Shown here: positions 58,902-64,000 of the stretch, piece by piece
How positions within the stretch are numbered: the stretch's first letter is position 1
Layout: every line of letters begins with the position of its first letter
From: Malania oleifera
Taxonomy: Eukaryota > Streptophyta > Magnoliopsida > Santalales > Ximeniaceae
Direction: 5' to 3'
NCBI RefSeq assembly: GCF_029873635.1
Contig: NC_080427.1
Location: forward strand, 72,943,348 to 73,007,347
Length of the DNA: 64,000 nucleotides
The notes under the pieces: model-generated
Told to the model about the DNA's origin: nothing
The model's database searches: none
The model's input: the letters and a program-made list of their open reading frames with translations, nothing else
Position numbers and translations under genes: made by a program

Positions 58902-60400
58902 TCATATCTGCAGTAGTCTTTATGGACATGTATAATCTTTGAAGCTTTGGTATCGATGGACAATATCGCCAAATTTTTTGGGGGATCTTTTTACCCTTCT
59001 TCTGATTAGTTTTATACCTCAGTTCACCACATTCTAGACACTCATTTGCATTTTCAAATTCACCATATAAAAAGTATGCACTCATACCTACATGCATGTA
59101 TTGGAGTGTAATCGAGACCCAAATCATGCGTGTATGTTTTCACCTCATAAAAATACATTGGAAGTGTTTCATTATCAGAAAATGCCGCCTTAATTAACCT
59201 TAAATTCATATTGAATGCACTATGAGATAACCTATGCATTGTCCTTACATGAAGCAACTTTATCAAGAACTCCAATTTTGAGAACTTTTTACAATTTGGA
59301 TATAGGGGCACCTGTGCATCCCTCACATGATTAGCAAATGATTTACTGAGTTGATTTAACTAACTAGGATCACAAGGTATGCTACTTACTGAAATAGTTT
59401 CAGAATCAGTACGCGACACATTGCTATCCTCCATGTCCACTACATTCCCCTTTTGTAAGTCACCTAACATTTCGATTAACCCATCCGAACATATATCACC
59501 ACCTCTTATATTGGTCCCCTTATCTTCATCGTCATCATCATCGCTTAAAATTGTGTAATATTCACTGTAACACACATCTTGTGTAGCTATTGTCCATTCC
59601 ATTTTCTAATCAATGTTTTTCAACCAAATCAATGCGTCAAAATATTATGTTTTGACATTTCTTGCAAGGATACCTTATTCTACTAGATTTGTCAGCACGA
59701 GAGCATGCAAACTCTATGAAATCATGTACCCCTTTGATGTATTCTAGCAGAAACCTACCCCGAGCCTTCATCCAACTCGTATCCATGTTCATTAATTAGC
59801 CTGTAACATGTTCAAGTAAATGATGTTAATTATATTCTTATAATGTTTATGAGGCATGCATCGTGAATCCTAAAATTAACTACCTTTTGTCTAAAGGGTA
59901 CGGATCCTATCCCATTCAGGAATGGTGCATTTACATTGCCGTCAATCACTTAAATTCCTTGATCATAGTCATTCTAAATTTCGGCAACATCTCCACATGG
60001 TTCTCCAAGTACATGAGATCTGGGAAGTGAACATATTGCTAGTTTTTCATTACTAAAAAATTGTCACAACACCTCATTATGCACCCAGAGAACATAAGTA
60101 GAGACGCTCTCAAAATATGTAATGATAATGAACAAAGTATGAACGATAACAATAATGTAAATACAACTTCCTAAACTATCCACACATTAGACAATTCAAG
60201 TATTGTTGAAATACAAACATCACTAATCGTAAATGAAACAAAAAATTAACATGTTCCATTGATTATTAATCTAGATACCATGACTAATAATCAATTGAAT
60301 ATTAATTGATTTGTCTCACATTTACGATAAGACATGAATGTATAGTAACGATTCTTAAACGGGTCTAAACTTCAATGAACACATGCATATAATGAATGAA

Positions 60401-61909
60401 AGCATAAAAAAAAATATTATTTTTTTTAGCTTTGTCGACAAATTATACCAGCTCATAGTTGTCCTACTTTTACAAATTACATCACAAACTAACAGCAAAA
60501 CCTTTGTTTGGACTATGTTATGTTTTAAGCCTATTGTGGGTCAACTGCTATTAGTGTAGCCCAATTTTAGTTATTTTGTGATTTGAGGCCCACAATGGGC
60601 TTTCTTTTGAAAGGATAGATTATTGTGACTAATTTTGAGTGATTAAAGGATTGCTCAAAGTGATTTTAAAAATTTGAAATTTAATACCTATTTCGTTATA
60701 TAAGATTTGGATAAAATTAGGCAATCTATAGTAGCAACCATCACAGCGAATGTCAACTTATATTTTCTCATTTAACTTGAAGAAGCTAAACAATTCTGAC
60801 AGACAAGACCCTACAACCCTCCTCTCTCTCCTCCCCCTAACTAGACTGATTGGAATTTAGATAGTCTTCCTTAAAACATCTGCCAACCTTAATATTTCAA
60901 AAGGCAAAATAAATGTTTCATTATTTTGATTCAAAATGCCCCTAAAAAAATATATATACTGCTACCAAACAGGGAAAATTAATTTTTGCAATAGAATTTA
61001 CTCAAAACACACTTAAAAATAACATATACCAACCACTAAATAAGAATACAATAATTTGTATAATAAAATCGATCAAATTCACAATTCATCCCAACATTCA
61101 CATTTTCGATATATAGGGAAGAGATAAGAAGAGAGAAGTGATCTTATACAACGACATCACATGTATCGAAGTGATCTTATACAACGACATCACATGTATC
61201 TTCACCTTAACATAAATTATCATGACCCTAGCAAAATGCTCACCAGTGGTAATATTGGTGACTGACCCACCGTACCACCTGCTCGATATATAGCTACATA
61301 TCATTTAGAAGATTAAAGATTGAAACACAACATTGTCTTGTTGCCCTACATATGGAACCTAACTATCTACCTTGCAAATTGATGGATGAAAATTTATTTA
61401 GCCAAAATGAAATGGAAGCTGTTGTTCCTTTTATGACAATGATATACCAAATTTCCTTACAGTCAATTCCCAAAATTTTATAAACAGCACAAACAAAATA
61501 CCAATAGCTGCAAAAACACATACAAATAGCACCAAACCATAAGGAATATTACATGTTTCTATGGCATACTTTTAAAATTAAAGTCATAATTCCTCAAACT
61601 AATTTGTTTTAAGTTATTTTTGGAGTTTATAAATATTTAGAATACAAATTAAGTTTACAGCATATCTGAATCCAGAAAGATTTTGATTCAAGTCTAAAGA
61701 TGATTAACTTGAGAATGAAAATAATTTAGCTCAATTTTCAAATAACATTATAATTGACCCGACCCGACCCATTAATACCACGTCAAGTTGATCAACGTCC
61801 TCCAACTTCCGTCTCGGTATAACTTCGCCGTTTAGCTCTTTGGACTGGTGGAGCCTTATCCCTTCTTTCTTACACTGTCTAACTGGTGCTAAACTTTCCT
61901 CCAACGGTC
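60401..61909. other. Intergenic DNA and upstream region of the ribosomal protein gene
   Basis: AT-rich with no supported gene. GCCCA-type motifs (GGCCCACAATGGGC at 60587-60600, AGCCCAAT near 60560) resemble TCP-binding site II elements of plant ribosomal genes but lie 1.3 kb from the start codon. A 33-bp tandem duplication lies at 61135-61200. Directly upstream of the gene are CCGACCCGACCC (61759-61770) and CCACGTCA (61781-61788), an ACGT-core box. No clear TATA box was seen. Confidence 0.5.
61135..61200. repeat. 33-bp tandem duplication
   Basis: The block beginning GAAGTGATCTTATACAACG occurs twice without difference at 61135-61167 and 61168-61200. Confidence 0.95.
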
Positions 61910-62079
61910 ATGGTGTCTCTGGCAGTAGGAGCTCCGCCAATGGCTTCTCAATCTCTTTGTCTCTCTTCTCACATTTCTTTTTCTCGTTCCCAATCGCTCC
62001 TCACATCTCTTCCCACTTCTCCACGTTTAGTCTCCATACCCACGGTCTCTTCTCCGTCGCCCCTTTTAGGTCAGTGGCC

Positions 62080-62118
<39 letters not shown>

Positions 62119-62473
62119 GGTTTTGTTTCTAGATTTATTTTTTCCTTTCGTTCTCGTTTAGTGTACTGCGGCAGAGGCGACAGAAAGACTGCCAAAGGAA
62201 AGCGCTTCAATCACTCATTTGGCAACGTAAATTCTTATCTTTTTTTTTTTCTCTCTCCGAAATTAGTTATTTAATTGTTGTTTTGTTGAATGGTGATTGT
62301 GATTTTGTTCCGACGACGGTTGCTTTTGGTGAATTTAGGCGAGACCTCGGGACAAGAAGAAAGGAAGAGGTCCGCCGAGGGTTCCGATTCCTTCTTCGCC
62401 CCCTAAAAAGGATCCCTTCGATGATGATGAGGTCGTCAAGATTGAGATTGATGAGTCTCTGTTTTCTAATTAA
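61910..62473 (+). CDS. RPS31: Chloroplast small-subunit ribosomal protein, THX type (PSRP4/bTHXc), precursor
   Basis: A nuclear gene for a plastid 30S protein. Three exons: 61910-62069, 62162-62226 and 62339-62473; 119 residues. The introns are 92 and 112 bases, with GT..AG ends and phases 1 and 0. Exon 1 ([16 protein letters not shown]...) is Ser/Leu/Thr-rich with few acids, as expected for a chloroplast transit peptide. Exon 2 encodes [20 protein letters not shown], the THX core (compare GKGDRRTRRGK in Thermus THX). Exon 3 gives [18 protein letters not shown] across the junction, then an acidic tail ending DESLFSN. A second ATG at codon 11 could also serve as start. Intron 1 contains a (CT)n run. 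The protein would bind at the head of the plastid 30S subunit after import. Confidence 0.9.
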
Positions 62474-62701
62474 TGCAGAAACTTATTTCCATCTTCCTGT
62501 TCGATGTAATTTCTGAACCGCTATTTACTTCTGTATTTTGTTTATGAATGTTTATTTTCCAACTAGTGTTTTATTCTGTTTTCCTTTTTATTTGTAGTGG
62601 TTTATTTATTTATTTATTATTTATTTTCATTATTTGCCAACTAAAGTTTCCTTTTTCTATTGTTTTTGTTGTTGTGGTGGTTTATTTTATTTATATAGTT
62701 C
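62474..62701 (+). other. 3' untranslated region and flank of the ribosomal protein gene
   Basis: T-rich sequence after the TAA stop, with TTTATTTATTTATTATTTATT near 62604-62626. A polyadenylation signal of AATAAA form was not clear. The transcript end is not determinable. Confidence 0.5.
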
Positions 62702-62717
62702 AATCCTTATGGGAATT
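62702..62717. repeat. Target duplication of the SINE, left copy
   Basis: AATCCTTATGGGAATT; the same 16 bases recur at 62893-62908. Confidence 0.95.
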
Positions 62718-62892
62718 GAGGGCAGGCCTAGGATCAACCGTAAGGTTGCGTCTTTGTGACTAGGTTATCATGGGTTCGAATGTAAGGAAACAGTCTCTTT
62801 GCATAAAAGGAGGGGTAAGACTGTGTACACTGTGACCACGCTCCCCTTATCCTCACAAAGTGGGGAGCCTTACTGCCTGGGGATGCCCTTTT
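62718..62892 (+). mobile_element. Au-like SINE (tRNA-derived)
   Basis: A 175-bp element flanked by a 16-bp perfect duplication. It has an A-box-like region around GGATCAACCGTAAGGTTGCG, a B-box GGTTCGAATG (62773-62782), the internal GTAAGACTGTGTACACTGTG and GGGAGCC..GCCTGGGGATGCCC blocks, and a 3' T-run. These are the blocks of plant Au-type SINEs. RNA polymerase III transcription would run on the plus strand. It lies about 250 bases behind the ribosomal protein stop, so it may be inside or near that transcript. Confidence 0.85.
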
Positions 62893-62908
62893 AATCCTTA
62901 TGGGAATT
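62893..62908. repeat. Target duplication of the SINE, right copy
   Basis: AATCCTTATGGGAATT, identical to 62702-62717. Confidence 0.95.
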
Positions 62909-62965
62909 ATGGTTATCATCAACCCTTTTGCTCTGCAGGGTAGGCTGTCCCTTTGTAAAGTTCTC

Positions 62966-64000
62966 TAGGGAACTTAGATGAACACCTTGAAACCACATTG
63001 AAAATTTGGAAATGATTGGAAATTTTCTTAGACTGACTGCATAAACATTTAGAAAATTAGAAGTTTTACATGATTTTGAGAAATATGCTTCATAGCCATT
63101 TTAGTTAGAGCTCTGCCATTCCTTAACAAAATCTAGGAAGCCTTCATCCTTCAGAGCAGTCCAAAATAGACATTACTTTGGAGCATTTCTTATCCATTCA
63201 TCTTTTCCCCTGCATCAGTTTTTTGACATGGTGATCTCTATCCACAGATCAAGTGTTTTTTTCAAAGTATACATCAACCCCACTTTAGCATAACTTAGAG
63301 TGGTTTCATGTATAGTATTTATACCAAGTAGATTGCATTTAACTACTGCATAATCTATGTATCATTGTCCTGCCACTGTCATTCTTCACCACCTCCTATC
63401 TGGTAGAAAAGGTATAAGAGATGGAGGGAGGGAGGATTCTTTTGGCAGATTTTCCTTCTGTGGCAAGTGTGGCATATCATCTTAGGGAACTTGTGTAATT
63501 GTGTTGTATAAAACCTCTTTTTGGGAATTTAGGTGAACACCTTGAAACTAAGTTGAAAGTGGCAAGTGATTGGAAAATTTCTTTGACTGACAGCATAGAT
63601 ATTTAGAAATTTAGAAGTCTCATTAGATTTTGAGAAATGATGTGTTTAGTAACTTTTTTAAGTAAGAGTTTCACCATTCCTACAAATTCTGGAAAGCCTT
63701 CATCCTTCAATGATTAGTTGTGTGACCGTCTAAAACCGACTGCCTTGGAGCATTTCTTGTTCCTATTCATCTTTCCCTCCATCATTTTTTTAACATGCTG
63801 GCTTCTGTCCACAGAACAAGTGATTTTATTTCACGACATGCTGCTCTTATGCACATCAAGCCTGCTTTAGCTTAACTCACTGTGGTTTCATCTATAGTTT
63901 GATTTTACCGAGTTTTTTACTCATTTAGCTGCATGTATAAGCTATACTCCATTGCCCTGCTACTGCCATTCCTCACCATCCACAATCCAAAGGAAAGAAC
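62966..64000 (+). repeat. Diverged direct duplication of about 550 bp
   Basis: Copy 1 starts near 62969 (GGGAACTTAGATGAACACC) and copy 2 near 63521 (GGGAATTTAGGTGAACACC). Both run in the same order through AGCCTTCATCCTTCA, GGAGCATTTCTT, CCATTCATCTTT and TGCC(A/G)TTCTTCACCA-type blocks. Copy 2 continues to the window end. No open frame or domain was recognised in either. Between them (about 63400-63520) is unshared sequence. It could be duplicated 3' flanking sequence or an intron of a longer gene model. Confidence 0.75.

Larger units (their letters stand above)
53818..59786 (-). pseudogene. Fused TNPD/TNPA remnant of the second CACTA copy
   Basis: Begins at 59786 with MDTSWMKARGRFLLEYIKG and no stop in this stretch, unlike copy 1. 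It continues through RIRYPCKKCQN, the acidic YTILSDDDDDEDKG, VPLYPNCKKFSKLEFLIKLL and CLECGELRYKTNQKKGKK to KTTADM. At this point solo LTR E splits it (58902/54108). After E come degraded LSHLANLEAW and then a switch to the TNPA-type coiled coil MAKELQALKMMNEVMEA, with HQEDVAGGSSSH ending at 53818. Two stops in the last part are CAG-to-TAG. The switch marks an internal deletion joining the two genes. Confidence 0.78.
53818..60400 (-). mobile_element. Second CACTA copy, internally deleted and truncated
   Basis: Minus-strand relative of the CACTA at 18067. Segments 60400-58902 and 54108-53818 become continuous when solo LTR E is removed. The right part matches about 22880-24370 of the first copy, including the non-coding leader and transposase N-terminus. 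The left part jumps to the C-terminus of the TNPA-like gene. I found no terminal repeat at either end, so both outer ends are lost or unrecognised; 60400 is where similarity fades. Confidence 0.75.

Overview
This is nuclear DNA of a flowering plant, probably a eudicot. The signs are Met-tRNA and Asp-tRNA primer sites of plant LTR retrotransposons, chromodomain Gypsy elements, a TNPD/TNPA CACTA transposon, an Au-like SINE, and one intron-containing gene for a plastid ribosomal protein. About 60 of the 64 kb is transposable-element DNA. No bacterial-type operon, rRNA, tRNA or CRISPR array is visible.

Layout. Positions 1-4308 hold the 5' part of a minus-strand Copia element (called C0 here) with a gag gene and one LTR. 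It lies in the reverse transcriptase of a minus-strand chromovirus-type Gypsy element (G1), whose gag-pol remnant is 4309-6047 and whose LTR is 6431-8642 plus 52250-52299. A plus-strand gag-only Copia element (A, 8643-52249) lies in that LTR. A solo Copia LTR (B, 10810-13155) lies directly behind A's primer-binding site. The 3' LTR of A (17020-18066 and 51269-52249) is split by a plus-strand CACTA transposon (18067-51268, duplication ATC). The CACTA carries subterminal repeats, decayed transposase genes at 23479-27213 and 27338-29022, and a tandem array of about 625-bp units at 29300-31590. The CACTA is in turn split by a minus-strand chromovirus (G2, 32283-50301, duplication GTTAC). G2 itself holds a gag-only Athila/Tat-like Gypsy (G3, 32346-39618) and a solo Copia LTR (D, 42335-44322, duplication AACTG).

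Right of G1, 52300-53800 holds poorly understood sequence with simple repeats. Positions 53818-60400 are a second, internally deleted CACTA copy on the minus strand. It is interrupted by a solo Gypsy LTR (E, 54109-58901, duplication TCATA), itself interrupted by a solo Copia LTR (C, 54150-56387, duplication AAAAG).

The one host gene recognised with an open reading frame is at 61910-62473: three exons encode a 119-residue chloroplast precursor of the THX-type small-subunit ribosomal protein (PSRP4/RPS31/bTHXc). A SINE (62718-62892) with a 16-bp target duplication follows it, then a diverged direct duplication of about 550 bp runs to the window end.

Nearly every transposon gene here is broken, and many of the stops look like C-to-T or G-to-A changes. 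The boundaries were read by eye from matching LTR ends, primer sites, polypurine tracts and target duplications. No alignment or database search was run.
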